Source: an uncultured Pelagibacteraceae bacterium (GTDB taxonomy: Bacteria > Pseudomonadota > Alphaproteobacteria > Pelagibacterales > Pelagibacteraceae). From it: a stretch of DNA of 64,000 bases. The stretch is taken from the NCBI GenBank assembly GCA_902612345.1, contig CACMDE010000001.1, positions 124,001-188,000 on the forward strand, read 5' to 3'. How positions within the stretch are numbered: position 1 is the first letter of the stretch; every line of letters begins with the position of its first letter. The notes beneath the pieces are model-generated. The model was not told the DNA's origin. It saw only the letters and a list, made by a program, of their open reading frames with translations, and did no database searches. The position numbers were made by a program, and so were the translations under genes. Below are positions 1 through 8,343 of this stretch, piece by piece.

Positions 1-1351
1 TGATTGGTGTGTTTCTAGACAAAGAGTTTGGGGTGTACCGCTTCCAATTTTTGTTTCAAAAAAAGATAATAAAGTTCTAATAGATGACGAAGTATTCGAT
101 ACTATTGCAAAAATTTATGAAAAAGAAGGATCAGACTGTTGGTTTTCAGGTGACTTTCAGAGATTTTTAGGAAAAAAATATAAAGCTGAAGATTATGTTC
201 AATCTAAAGATATTGTAGAGGTTTGGTTTGATAGTGGATCAACACACTCATTTGTATTAGAAAAAAGAGATGATTTAAAATGGCCAGCATCAATGTATTT
301 AGAGGGATCTGATCAACACAGAGGATGGTTTCATTCCTCTTTATTAGAATCTTGTGGAACTAGGGGAAAAGCACCCTTTGAGTCTATTTTATCACACGGA
401 TTTGTAGTAGACGGAAAAGGTCTTAAAATGTCAAAATCCTTAGGCAATGTAATTGCGCCAGAGGAAATTTTAAAAAAATATGGAGCTGATATTTTAAGAG
501 TTTGGGTTGCAGCCTCAAATTACGCAGAAGATCTTAGAATTGATTATTCAATTCTCGAACAACATGCTGAGGCATATAGAAAAATTAGAAACACTTTTAG
601 ATATATATTGGGAAATCTAAATGACAAATTTTCAGAGGAAAATTTTTCTAAAATTGAGGTAAATAAACTCCCAGAATTAGAACAATATATGCTACATAAA
701 ATATCTATTTTAAACGAAAATTTTCATAAAAATTTTGATAATTATACCTTTCATAATTTATACAAAGAACTGTTAAATTTTTGTACGGTAGATCTGTCGG
801 CATTCTATTTTGATATAAGAAAAGATACTCTTTATTGTGATAATTTAAAATCTGAAAAAAGAAAAAGTTGTATTACAATATTAAATATACTTTTAGATTG
901 TCTGCTCAAATGGTTTGCGCCGATACTTTCATTTACAACTGAGGAAATATATTCATTAGTAACTAAAAATAGCAATGATAGCATTCATTTAAAAAAATTT
1001 ATTAAAACTCCTCAAAATTGGCAAAATAAAAATTTAAATGAAAAGTGGGAGAAATTAAAAAAAATTAGAGATGTAGCAAATATAAGTATTGAGGAAAAAA
1101 GAGCTAACAAATTAATAGGATCAAGCCTCGAATCAAATATTAAAATCAAACTTAAGAAAGATTTATACAATATTGCTAAAGATTTTGATTTTGCTGAACT
1201 TTGTATTACGTCTGCAGCAGAAGTTTTATCTGATGATGATCTAGATCAAGAAATAATTGTAGAGACTTCTAAGGCAGAGGGAAACAAATGTAATGTTTGT
1301 TGGAAAATAAGAAAAAACAAATGTGAGAGACATGAATGTTTTTTAAATTAA
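1..1351 (+). CDS. ileS: Isoleucyl-tRNA synthetase, C-terminal part (5' end outside window)
   Basis: Charges tRNA-Ile with isoleucine in the cytoplasm. The reading frame is already open at base 2 and begins with the class I signature DWCVSRQRVWGVPLP, so the gene starts upstream of the window. The KMSKS catalytic loop (LKMSKSLGN) lies at 425-439, followed by the helical anticodon-binding domain. The C-terminus has a zinc-finger-like set of cysteines (CNVC, then C-x4-C), as in IleS proteins with a zinc-binding tail. Only 4 nt separate it from lspA, the common ileS-lspA pairing. Identification is firm; the missing N-terminus is a window effect. Confidence 0.96.
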   Translation, partial: DWCVSRQRVWGVPLPIFVSKKDNKVLIDDEVFDTIAKIYEKEGSDCWFSGDFQRFLGKKYKAEDYVQSKDIVEVWFDSGSTHSFVLEKRDDLKWPASMYLEGSDQHRGWFHSSLLESCGTRGKAPFESILSHGFVVDGKGLKMSKSLGNVIAPEEILKKYGADILRVWVAASNYAEDLRIDYSILEQHAEAYRKIRNTFRYILGNLNDKFSEENFSKIEVNKLPELEQYMLHKISILNENFHKNFDNYTFHNLYKELLNFCTVDLSAFYFDIRKDTLYCDNLKSEKRKSCITILNILLDCLLKWFAPILSFTTEEIYSLVTKNSNDSIHLKKFIKTPQNWQNKNLNEKWEKLKKIRDVANISIEEKRANKLIGSSLESNIKIKLKKDLYNIAKDFDFAELCITSAAEVLSDDDLDQEIIVETSKAEGNKCNVCWKIRKNKCERHECFLN

Positions 1352-1355
1352 AATT

Positions 1356-1835
1356 ATGTTGAAAAAACAATTTATTTTAAATTCATTAATCATTTTTTTG
1401 ATTTTTTTTTTAGATAGACTATCAAAATTTTATATTCTTAATATTGCTGAAAACGAGGGAACAGTTAATATTACTATAAATTCTTTTTTAAACATTATTC
1501 TAGTTTGGAATGCAGGTATCGGATTTGGTCTTCTTCAATTCGATCAGACTTTTGTATATAATTTAATTACGATTTTGATATTTTTAATTAATCTATTAAT
1601 AATATATCTTTTATTTAATGCAGAAAAATTGCATAAAATATTTTTTGCAATGATTCTTGGTGGCTCGCTTGGTAACTTATATGATAGAGTTTACTATTCT
1701 GCAGTACCTGATTTTATTGACTTAAATTATAACGGTTATCACTGGTTTGTTTTTAATGTTGCTGATATATTTATAACTATTGGAATATTTGCATTAATAT
1801 TTTCAGAAATTTTTAAAAAAAAAAATGAAGCATAA
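1356..1835 (+). CDS. lspA: Lipoprotein signal peptidase (signal peptidase II)
   Basis: Inner-membrane aspartyl protease that removes signal peptides from diacylglyceryl-modified prolipoproteins. The 159-residue length is normal for the family. Four hydrophobic segments are visible, along with the two catalytic aspartate regions (GNLYDRV and FNVADIF). It follows ileS by 4 nt and overlaps the next gene, a lipoprotein and so a likely substrate, by 11 nt. Its upstream partner in the pathway, lgt, is in the same window at 58.0-58.8 kb. Confidence 0.95.
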   Translation: MLKKQFILNSLIIFLIFFLDRLSKFYILNIAENEGTVNITINSFLNIILVWNAGIGFGLLQFDQTFVYNLITILIFLINLLIIYLLFNAEKLHKIFFAMILGGSLGNLYDRVYYSAVPDFIDLNYNGYHWFVFNVADIFITIGIFALIFSEIFKKKNEA

Positions 1836-2115
1836 ACTATTATTAATTTTTTTGTTACTGTTTGTAGTCACTTCATGCTCTGGTCTTGGTGGAAAAAGAT
1901 CTGAAAAGTCTGATGAATTTTTAATTGAAAAAAAGAATCCTTTAGTAATGCCTCCTGATATCAATGAGTTGCCAAAACCTAAAAGTAAAGATGAAATAGA
2001 AAAAAATGAAAATAACTTTAAAGAGACCTTAAAATCAAAAAGTAGTGAAAATGAAAATTTAAATTCAGAAAATATCGGTACACTAGAGGAATTAATAATT
2101 AAGAAGATAGATTAA
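1825..2115 (+). CDS. Small lipoprotein, DUF3035-like
   Basis: Predicted lipoprotein of 96 residues. A hydrophobic leader ends in the lipobox VTSC, with the lipidated cysteine at residue 18. A short NPLVMPPDINELPKP stretch follows, resembling the core of DUF3035 proteins that commonly sit after lspA in Alphaproteobacteria. The rest is Lys/Glu/Asn-rich and probably disordered. It overlaps lspA by 11 nt and ends 1 nt before pgi. The function is unknown; family membership rests on the short Pro-rich motif and gene position. Confidence 0.75.
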   Translation: MKHKLLLIFLLLFVVTSCSGLGGKRSEKSDEFLIEKKNPLVMPPDINELPKPKSKDEIEKNENNFKETLKSKSSENENLNSENIGTLEELIIKKID

Positions 2116-2116
2116 A

Positions 2117-3277
2117 ATGGCTTCAAATATAATTATTAATAATTTTCAATTCCAAACCAAATCAAGTGATAAAAAAAAACTTCTTAAATATATTAAAAAA
2201 ATTGATTTTAAGGAAGAGCCAGAATTTTTAAAATGTTTTAAAAAAAACTATAAATATAGCTATGATGATAAAATAATTAAAAAATATAAAAGAATTAAAA
2301 ATATTAATGTTATTGGAATGGGTGGTTCAAGTCTAGGCACTAAAGCAATTTATAGTTTTCTATCAAATAAAATAAAAAAAAAAATTAAATTTTTTGAGAA
2401 TTTAAAAATCAAAAATGAAAAAATATCTAAGGGATTAAATATTATTGTATCAAAATCTGGTAATACGCTTGAGACAATTTTAAATACAAATAAATTATTA
2501 AATAAAAATAATAAAAATATTTTTATAACAGAAAAGAATAATAGTTATTTGAAAAAGTTAGCAGACAAACTTAAGTCAGATGTAATAGAGCATAAAAATT
2601 TTATTGGAGGTAGATTTTCGGTATTATCAGAAGTTGGTATGCTTCCATCAGAATTAATTGGATTAAAGGAAAATAAATTTAAACAATATAATAAATTAAT
2701 TATACAAAAAAGTTTTTTAAATAATTTAATACATAATACTCTTTGTACCTTCAAGTTACTAAAAGAAAAAAGATTTAATTCTATTATTCTAAATTATGAT
2801 CCCAGATCTGAAGATTTATTTAAATGGTATCAGCAACTTATTTCTGAAAGTTTAGGAAAAAATTCAAAAGGAATTCTTCCGTTTATATCTACGATGCCAA
2901 AAGATAATCACAGTATACTACAGCTATATTTGAGTGGTTTTAAACCAAACTTCTATACTTTTTTTATTGTAGAAGAAAAAAAAGGTATTTATTTAAATCC
3001 AAAATTTTTATTTGATGAATTTAATTATTTAAAAAAGAAAAGTATATTTAGTATTTTAAATTCTCAGAAAACTGCAACAGAAAATATTTTTAAATCTAAA
3101 AGAATACCTTTTAGATCTTTTTATATTAAAAAAAGAACTGAGGAAACACTTGGAGAATTATTCTGTTTTTTTACTTTGGAGGTAATTTTACTATCTCATT
3201 TATTAAAGATTAATCCTTTAAATCAGCCAGAAGTAGAATTAGTAAAAAATGAGACTTTTAAAATTCTTAAAAAATAA
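2117..3277 (+). CDS. pgi: Glucose-6-phosphate isomerase, short form
   Basis: Interconverts glucose-6-phosphate and fructose-6-phosphate. SIS-domain signatures are visible: NVIGMGGSSLGTKAIYSFL (phosphate-binding loop), IIVSKSGNTLET, GGRFSVLSEVGMLP, and the region ISESLGKNSKGILP that carries the family glutamate. At 386 residues it is much shorter than the roughly 450-550 residues usual for bacterial Pgi; the N-terminal region before the first SIS domain is reduced. It ends inside the 3' end of convergent rsmD (11-nt overlap). The family call is good; activity of the shortened form is inferred. Confidence 0.88.
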   Translation: MASNIIINNFQFQTKSSDKKKLLKYIKKIDFKEEPEFLKCFKKNYKYSYDDKIIKKYKRIKNINVIGMGGSSLGTKAIYSFLSNKIKKKIKFFENLKIKNEKISKGLNIIVSKSGNTLETILNTNKLLNKNNKNIFITEKNNSYLKKLADKLKSDVIEHKNFIGGRFSVLSEVGMLPSELIGLKENKFKQYNKLIIQKSFLNNLIHNTLCTFKLLKEKRFNSIILNYDPRSEDLFKWYQQLISESLGKNSKGILPFISTMPKDNHSILQLYLSGFKPNFYTFFIVEEKKGIYLNPKFLFDEFNYLKKKSIFSILNSQKTATENIFKSKRIPFRSFYIKKRTEETLGELFCFFTLEVILLSHLLKINPLNQPEVELVKNETFKILKK

Positions 3278-3833
3278 AAAACCCAAAAATTATTTTTGAT
3301 GATCCATAAATTTCTTCCCTAATAATATTGAATCTTTTAAAAAGTTTTATATTACTTCTTTTATGAGAATGAAATATTATCAACGAATTTTCATGATAAA
3401 TCTTTTCTTGATTAATATAATTTAAAATATCGTTAATCTTTTCATCTTTGAATGGAGGATCAAGAAATATAATATCGAATTTATATTTTAATTGTTTAAA
3501 AGCTTTTTCGTTATAAATATTTTTCTTATAAATTTCAGCTTTTCCGCTAAAACCTAAATTATCAATATTTTGGTATAACATTTTAAGTGCAGGATTATAA
3601 TCCTCAAAAAATATTACTTTTTTGGCACCTCTAGAAATTGCCTCTAGACCAAAAGAACCAACTCCAGAAAAAAGGTCCAAGATAATTAGTTCATCAAAAC
3701 CTGAACTTAGTAAATTAGAATGTTGAATTATATTAAATATAGACTCTCTTACCATATCCTTTAGTGGTCTTGTTTTTTTATCAATTGGTATTTGAATTTT
3801 TTTACCTTTAGCCTTACCTGAAATTATTCTCAT
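3267..3833 (-). CDS. rsmD: 16S rRNA (guanine966-N2)-methyltransferase
   Basis: SAM-dependent methylation of G966 in 16S rRNA. The 188-residue protein opens with MRIISGKAKGKKIQIP and TRPLKDMVRESIFNII, both typical of RsmD. The SAM-binding motif I is ILDLFSGVGSFGLEAISRGA and the catalytic motif IV is FLDPPF. The start overlaps the end of purD by 4 nt, so the two are probably cotranscribed; the 3' end overlaps pgi on the other strand. Confidence 0.93.
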   Translation of the reverse strand: MRIISGKAKGKKIQIPIDKKTRPLKDMVRESIFNIIQHSNLLSSGFDELIILDLFSGVGSFGLEAISRGAKKVIFFEDYNPALKMLYQNIDNLGFSGKAEIYKKNIYNEKAFKQLKYKFDIIFLDPPFKDEKINDILNYINQEKIYHENSLIIFHSHKRSNIKLFKRFNIIREEIYGSSKIIFGFFIF

Positions 3834-5098
3834 TTTTTACCGATTACTCTATAACCTATATCGTTTCTATGATGTCCATTTTTCCAGTTTAATTTTTTAA
3901 TTAAATTTATTGAATCATCTCTAGCAATTTCAAGATTTTCATCTATTGATACAAAATTTAACACCCTTCCTCCATTGGAGTAGAATTTGTTATCATTAAA
4001 TTTTGTACCTGCATGAAAGATAAATTGTTGATTATTTATTTTTAGGTTTTCTAAGTTATTAATTAAAACATTTTTTTCAAATTTTTCAGGATATCCTTTA
4101 GAAGTAAGTACTATACATATACTTTTCCCTTTTTTCCAACTTAGTTCTATGTTAGCTAAATTTCCATCTACACAATTTTTAACTACATCAACAAAATCAT
4201 TTTGTAACAAAGGTAAAATTGTTTGGCATTCAGGATCACCCATTCTTACATTGTATTCTATTAAAAAAGGTTCTTCATTTTTAATCATTAATCCTGCATA
4301 CAAAAAACCAATATATTTTCCTTTCTTCCTTTTTAAAAAATTAAGAGTTGGTTTAATAATTTTATCTATTATTTTTTTTTCCAATTTAGAGGTTGATAAT
4401 CTTGAAGGGCAATACGCACCCATCCCACCAGTGTTTTTACCTTTATCTCCCTCAAATACTCTTTTATGATCTTGAGCAGTATTAAAAACTTTAAATGTTT
4501 CGTTATCATATAAAATAAAAAAACTCATCTCTTCACCTGTAAGAAATTCTTCAATTAGTATTTCCCTAGCCTTCCCAAACTTTCCATTAAAAACTTCTCT
4601 AACAGCGTTTTCTGAATCAGATAAATTTTCGCAGATGTAAACACCTTTTCCAGCAGCTAAACCATCAGCCTTTACTACTATCGGGAAATTACAACTTTCT
4701 AAATACTTCAAGCATTTAGTTTGATCACTAAAAATCTTAAATTTTGCAGTTGGAATATTTTCTATTTCGCAAATTTTTTTTGTAAATATTTTTGATCCTT
4801 CTAATCTTGAACAAAATTTATCAGGACCAAATACTTTTAAGTCATTTTGACTCAAATAATCAACAATCCCATTTACTAAAGGTTCCTCAGGACCTACTAT
4901 AGTTAAATCTATTTTTTCAGTAATTAAAAAGGATTTAATTTTATCAAAATCATTCAATTTAATTTCAATATTATTAGCAATTTTATATGTTCCACCATTT
5001 CCAGGTATACAAAAAATTTTTTCTACATTTTTAGATTCATATATTTTTTGACAAATTGAATGTTCTCTTCCACCACTACCAATAATTGCAATTCTCAT
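3830..5098 (-). CDS. purD: Phosphoribosylamine-glycine ligase (GARS)
   Basis: ATP-grasp enzyme joining phosphoribosylamine and glycine in step two of purine synthesis. Length (422 aa) is normal. Visible signatures are the N-terminal IAIIGSGGREHSI, IVGPEEPLVNGIVD, the ATP-grasp segment FPIVVKADGLAAGKGV, and YNVRMGDPECQTILPLL near the metal-binding residues. The gene is divergent from the DUF2093 gene with only about 17 nt between start codons, and it overlaps rsmD downstream by 4 nt. Confidence 0.96.
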   Translation of the reverse strand: MRIAIIGSGGREHSICQKIYESKNVEKIFCIPGNGGTYKIANNIEIKLNDFDKIKSFLITEKIDLTIVGPEEPLVNGIVDYLSQNDLKVFGPDKFCSRLEGSKIFTKKICEIENIPTAKFKIFSDQTKCLKYLESCNFPIVVKADGLAAGKGVYICENLSDSENAVREVFNGKFGKAREILIEEFLTGEEMSFFILYDNETFKVFNTAQDHKRVFEGDKGKNTGGMGAYCPSRLSTSKLEKKIIDKIIKPTLNFLKRKKGKYIGFLYAGLMIKNEEPFLIEYNVRMGDPECQTILPLLQNDFVDVVKNCVDGNLANIELSWKKGKSICIVLTSKGYPEKFEKNVLINNLENLKINNQQFIFHAGTKFNDNKFYSNGGRVLNFVSIDENLEIARDDSINLIKKLNWKNGHHRNDIGYRVIGKK

Positions 5099-5115
5099 GT
5101 ATACTTACTTATATA

Positions 5116-5307
5116 ATGGAAGATAAAATAGCTATATTAAAATATTTCAATAATTCTTTTGAAATAATTGAAAATGGCACACATGTAGTTTGTGCAGTTT
5201 CAGGAAAAAAAATTGATCTAGATAAACTAAACTATTGGAATGTTGAATTACAAGAACCTTATTTTTCTTATGTTGAAGCTAATTTGAAAAGAGATAAAAC
5301 AAAATAA
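5116..5307 (+). CDS. DUF2093 domain-containing small protein
   Basis: A 63-residue protein of unknown function. The pattern (I)LKYFNNSFEIIENGTHVVCAV followed by IDLDKLNYWNVELQEPYFS matches DUF2093, a small family widespread in Alphaproteobacteria. An upstream in-frame ATG at 5086 would add ten residues and run into the purD start; I prefer 5116, where the family homology begins. It is alone on its strand, convergent with the acyltransferase gene and ending right against it. Confidence 0.8.
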   Translation: MEDKIAILKYFNNSFEIIENGTHVVCAVSGKKIDLDKLNYWNVELQEPYFSYVEANLKRDKTK

Positions 5308-6171
5308 TTACTTCCATCTATTGTGAGTAAGTATCCACTGGGAAGGGTCTTTTAGTACCATTTTTTCTAATATTTTGTTTAATTTTAGAGTTATTTCTTC
5401 TGTGCTAGTATTTTCATCAAATTTTATTGGTTTATCAAAAGTCAAATTAAATTTTATATCATCGTATCTTTCAATATGAACTGGAACTATTTCACAATTA
5501 AATTTTTTAATTATCTGAGCTGGAATTGTGGTTGTAAAAGCCGGTTTACCAAAAAAAACTGACCTAATACCTTCAGATACTCTTTGATCAATCATTAAAG
5601 CTACAGAGAAATTATTTTTTAAAAAAGTTATAAGTTCTCTGGTACCACTAATACCTTTTTTAATCTGATTTTTGCAAATGTGATCAGTTCTAATTTTTTC
5701 CATAATTTTATTTAAAAAGATATTATTTAAAGGTCTATATATCGCTGAAACATTTATGCCGTATGCATCAATAAACATAGCCATTAGCTCAAAATTATTA
5801 AAATGACCGGATATAAAAACTACATTCTTTTTATTTTGTTTTATATCTCTTAAGAAGTTTTCTCCATTTAAAGTTACATATTTTTTTAGTGGTCCTTTAA
5901 ACTTACTTAGATGAACATACTCAGCAAGTATTCTTCCATAATTAGAAAATACTTTTTTAACTAATTTATCTTTATTATCTGTTTTAAAGTCTGAATTATT
6001 TTCAATAATTGATAAATTTTTTTTAATAATTCTATCAGATCGAATAAATTTACCAAATATCTTTCCTATTTGAGATCCTAAATTTGAAGCATTTTTATAT
6101 CCAATTAATTTAAATATAAAAAATAAGATAACAATTAAAACGAACTGTAAAAAATATTTTATTATTTTCAT
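5308..6171 (-). CDS. lpxL: Lipid A lauroyl/myristoyl-type acyltransferase (LpxL/HtrB family)
   Basis: Adds a secondary acyl chain to Kdo2-lipid A at the inner membrane. The 287-residue protein has one N-terminal membrane segment, then a catalytic HxxxxE-type motif in FISGHFNNFELMA, AIYRPLNN, and MIDQRVSEGI, as in LpxL/LpxM enzymes. It is the last gene of a lipid A cluster, overlapping lpxK by 4 nt. No second late acyltransferase is present in this window. LpxL versus LpxM specificity cannot be read from the sequence. Confidence 0.87.
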   Translation of the reverse strand: MKIIKYFLQFVLIVILFFIFKLIGYKNASNLGSQIGKIFGKFIRSDRIIKKNLSIIENNSDFKTDNKDKLVKKVFSNYGRILAEYVHLSKFKGPLKKYVTLNGENFLRDIKQNKKNVVFISGHFNNFELMAMFIDAYGINVSAIYRPLNNIFLNKIMEKIRTDHICKNQIKKGISGTRELITFLKNNFSVALMIDQRVSEGIRSVFFGKPAFTTTIPAQIIKKFNCEIVPVHIERYDDIKFNLTFDKPIKFDENTSTEEITLKLNKILEKMVLKDPSQWILTHNRWK

Positions 6172-7091
6172 AAATTTTCAAATATAAATTTTTTAAATTT
6201 TGAATATTCTTTAATATATAAATCAACTTTTGTATGTTTAGTGTATAGAAACTTAAATTTTTTTGTTTTCATAAAATCTTTTTCAGTAGTTACAATTTGA
6301 TAATTATATTTTTTTGAAATATTTTTTATTTCTTCGATATCTGAAATTTTATAATTATAATGATCAGGATAAAATAATTTTTTTTTAATATTTATTTTAT
6401 TTACTCTTAGAAGATCAAAAAAACTTTCTGGCGTTCCAATTCCACAAAATGCAAGGTATTTTGTTTTTTTATTAAAATCTTTTTTATTTCTTAAAACATA
6501 TTTACCAACAAAGAATTTAATTTGTTTATTATGTTTTTTAATTTCTTTTATTAGCTTATTATTTTTACTACCATTTATAAATACTGCATTGTAATTTTTT
6601 AGTTCGGATAAATCTTCCCTTAAGGGACCAGCTGGTAGCAATCTGCCATTTCCCACTCCAGTAAAACTATTAAAACAAGCAATTGATATTTTATATTTAA
6701 GAGACTTATCCTGTAATCCGTCATCTAAAATTGCTAAAGTATTTTTGTATTTATTAATTTTTTTAACAGCATCAATTCTATCGTATGAAAGTAATAATCT
6801 TGAACTTTTTTTAATTAACATTTGTTCGTCAATTTGATTTTCATAATTTTTTTTTATCACATAAGTTTTAAATTTTTTTTTTAAAAATTGATTTAGTTTA
6901 AGAACCAGCTGAGTTTTACCAGTGCCACCGATATAAATATTTCCTACACAAATAGTAGGAATTTTTGGTTTAAATTTCTTTTTATTTTTTTTCTTAAAGT
7001 AATTAATTACTTTTGTTATAAGTGTAAGGGGTAATAAAATATAAACTATAATATTATTTTCACTCCAGAAATTTGGCTTTATTATTTTCAC
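6168..7091 (-). CDS. lpxK: Tetraacyldisaccharide 4'-kinase
   Basis: Phosphorylates the 4' position of the lipid A disaccharide precursor at the cytoplasmic face of the inner membrane. The 307-residue protein starts with GTG and has a membrane-associated N-terminus followed by the P-loop variant VGNIYIGGTGKTQLVLKL typical of LpxK. ILDDGLQ and GRLLPAGPLRE are further family signatures. It follows waaA by 1 nt and overlaps lpxL by 4 nt, so translation is likely coupled. Confidence 0.94.
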   Translation of the reverse strand: MKIIKPNFWSENNIIVYILLPLTLITKVINYFKKKNKKKFKPKIPTICVGNIYIGGTGKTQLVLKLNQFLKKKFKTYVIKKNYENQIDEQMLIKKSSRLLLSYDRIDAVKKINKYKNTLAILDDGLQDKSLKYKISIACFNSFTGVGNGRLLPAGPLREDLSELKNYNAVFINGSKNNKLIKEIKKHNKQIKFFVGKYVLRNKKDFNKKTKYLAFCGIGTPESFFDLLRVNKINIKKKLFYPDHYNYKISDIEEIKNISKKYNYQIVTTEKDFMKTKKFKFLYTKHTKVDLYIKEYSKFKKFIFENL

Positions 7092-7092
7092 T

Positions 7093-8343
7093 TTATATAA
7101 ATTTAGTTAACTCAAAATAGGTAGAGTTTAAAATTTGATTTCCATATTTTGCTAACCTTTTTCTTAATAAAAAAGAATTTTTGCTACTAAAATTCCTTTC
7201 GATTATTTTTGATCCGTCTAAATATTTTTTAAATAATGTTGAAACCTCCATTCTACCTAATTTATTATAGATCTCTTTAAAATTGGATATATTCGGACCG
7301 TGTATAATTTTACAACCTAATTTTGCTGGTTCAAGAGGATTTTGACCTCCGTGATTTATCAATGATCCGCCCATAAATACTAGATTTGATATTTTGTAAA
7401 ATTTATTAAGCTCACCATAAGTATCAACTATATATACCTCTGAATCGCTATTAATTTTTTTTTTGGAACTATGCATGTGTGTTTTCAAGGAATAATTCTC
7501 AGCCTCCTTTTTTATTTGGCTTGATCTTTCAGTGTGGCGAGGAACGATTATTGAGATCAACTTGTTGATAGATTTTTTATTTTTAAAATATAAATGATTT
7601 TGAAAAACAAAATTTTCTTCATTATAATGTGTGCTTGCAGCAGTTATAAGAATTTTTTTATTTTTAAAGAAATTTAATTTTTGTTTATTCAAAGTATCAA
7701 ATTTTGCTTTCTTTCTTGTTGTGAATTTAAGATTACCAATATATTTTACTTTTTTTGCTCCCAATAAAAATAGTCGTTTATATGTTTCTTGGTTTTGAGC
7801 AAAACAAATATTAAATTTTTTAAAGATTTCTCTAGAAAATAATTGGATTAATCTCCATCTTTTAAAAGATTTTAATGTCATTCTTCCATTAAGCAAAATT
7901 AATTTAATTTTTTTTTGTTTAATATTGTAAATCAAATTTGGCCAAATCTCTGATTCACACAAAAAAAATATGCTTGGCTTCCAATAATTTAAAAATTTAT
8001 TTATAATTAAATCATTATCAATAGGAAAAAATTGATGTTGAGTTTTTTTAAATTTAATGGTCTCAAATATTTTTGAGGAGCTAAGTGTAGTTGTTGTAAT
8101 TAAAATTTGTTTAATTTTCTTGTTATTTTCAAACTTTTCTACAATTGGTATGATACTTAAAAGTTCACCTACACTAGAGCAATGAAACCAAATTAATTTA
8201 CCTTTTTTTCTTATTTTTGAGGTTATCGCATATCTCTCAAAAAATCTTTTTGGATTTTCTTTTTTTTTTAAAATTCTGTATAAAATTATAATTGGAGATA
8301 ATATTAGGAATATCTCACTAATAATCTTGTATATAAACTTCAT
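7093..8343 (-). CDS. waaA: Kdo transferase (3-deoxy-D-manno-octulosonic acid transferase)
   Basis: Glycosyltransferase that attaches Kdo to lipid IVA. Length (416 aa) is normal. An N-terminal membrane anchor is followed by WFHCSSVGELLSIIP, SEIWPNLI and LLNGRMTLKSFKRW, all WaaA-typical. The C-terminal donor-binding region has VFMGGSLINHGGQNPLEPA. Its start shares the last base of the msbA stop codon. Together with lpxK, lpxL and msbA it makes a complete late lipid A assembly and flipping operon. Confidence 0.95.
   Translation of the reverse strand: MKFIYKIISEIFLILSPIIILYRILKKKENPKRFFERYAITSKIRKKGKLIWFHCSSVGELLSIIPIVEKFENNKKIKQILITTTTLSSSKIFETIKFKKTQHQFFPIDNDLIINKFLNYWKPSIFFLCESEIWPNLIYNIKQKKIKLILLNGRMTLKSFKRWRLIQLFSREIFKKFNICFAQNQETYKRLFLLGAKKVKYIGNLKFTTRKKAKFDTLNKQKLNFFKNKKILITAASTHYNEENFVFQNHLYFKNKKSINKLISIIVPRHTERSSQIKKEAENYSLKTHMHSSKKKINSDSEVYIVDTYGELNKFYKISNLVFMGGSLINHGGQNPLEPAKLGCKIIHGPNISNFKEIYNKLGRMEVSTLFKKYLDGSKIIERNFSSKNSFLLRKRLAKYGNQILNSTYFELTKFI

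Noticed and set aside
4149-4469. 106-aa ORF opposite purD
   Set aside because: Lies wholly inside purD with no motif; purD conserved motifs run through the region.
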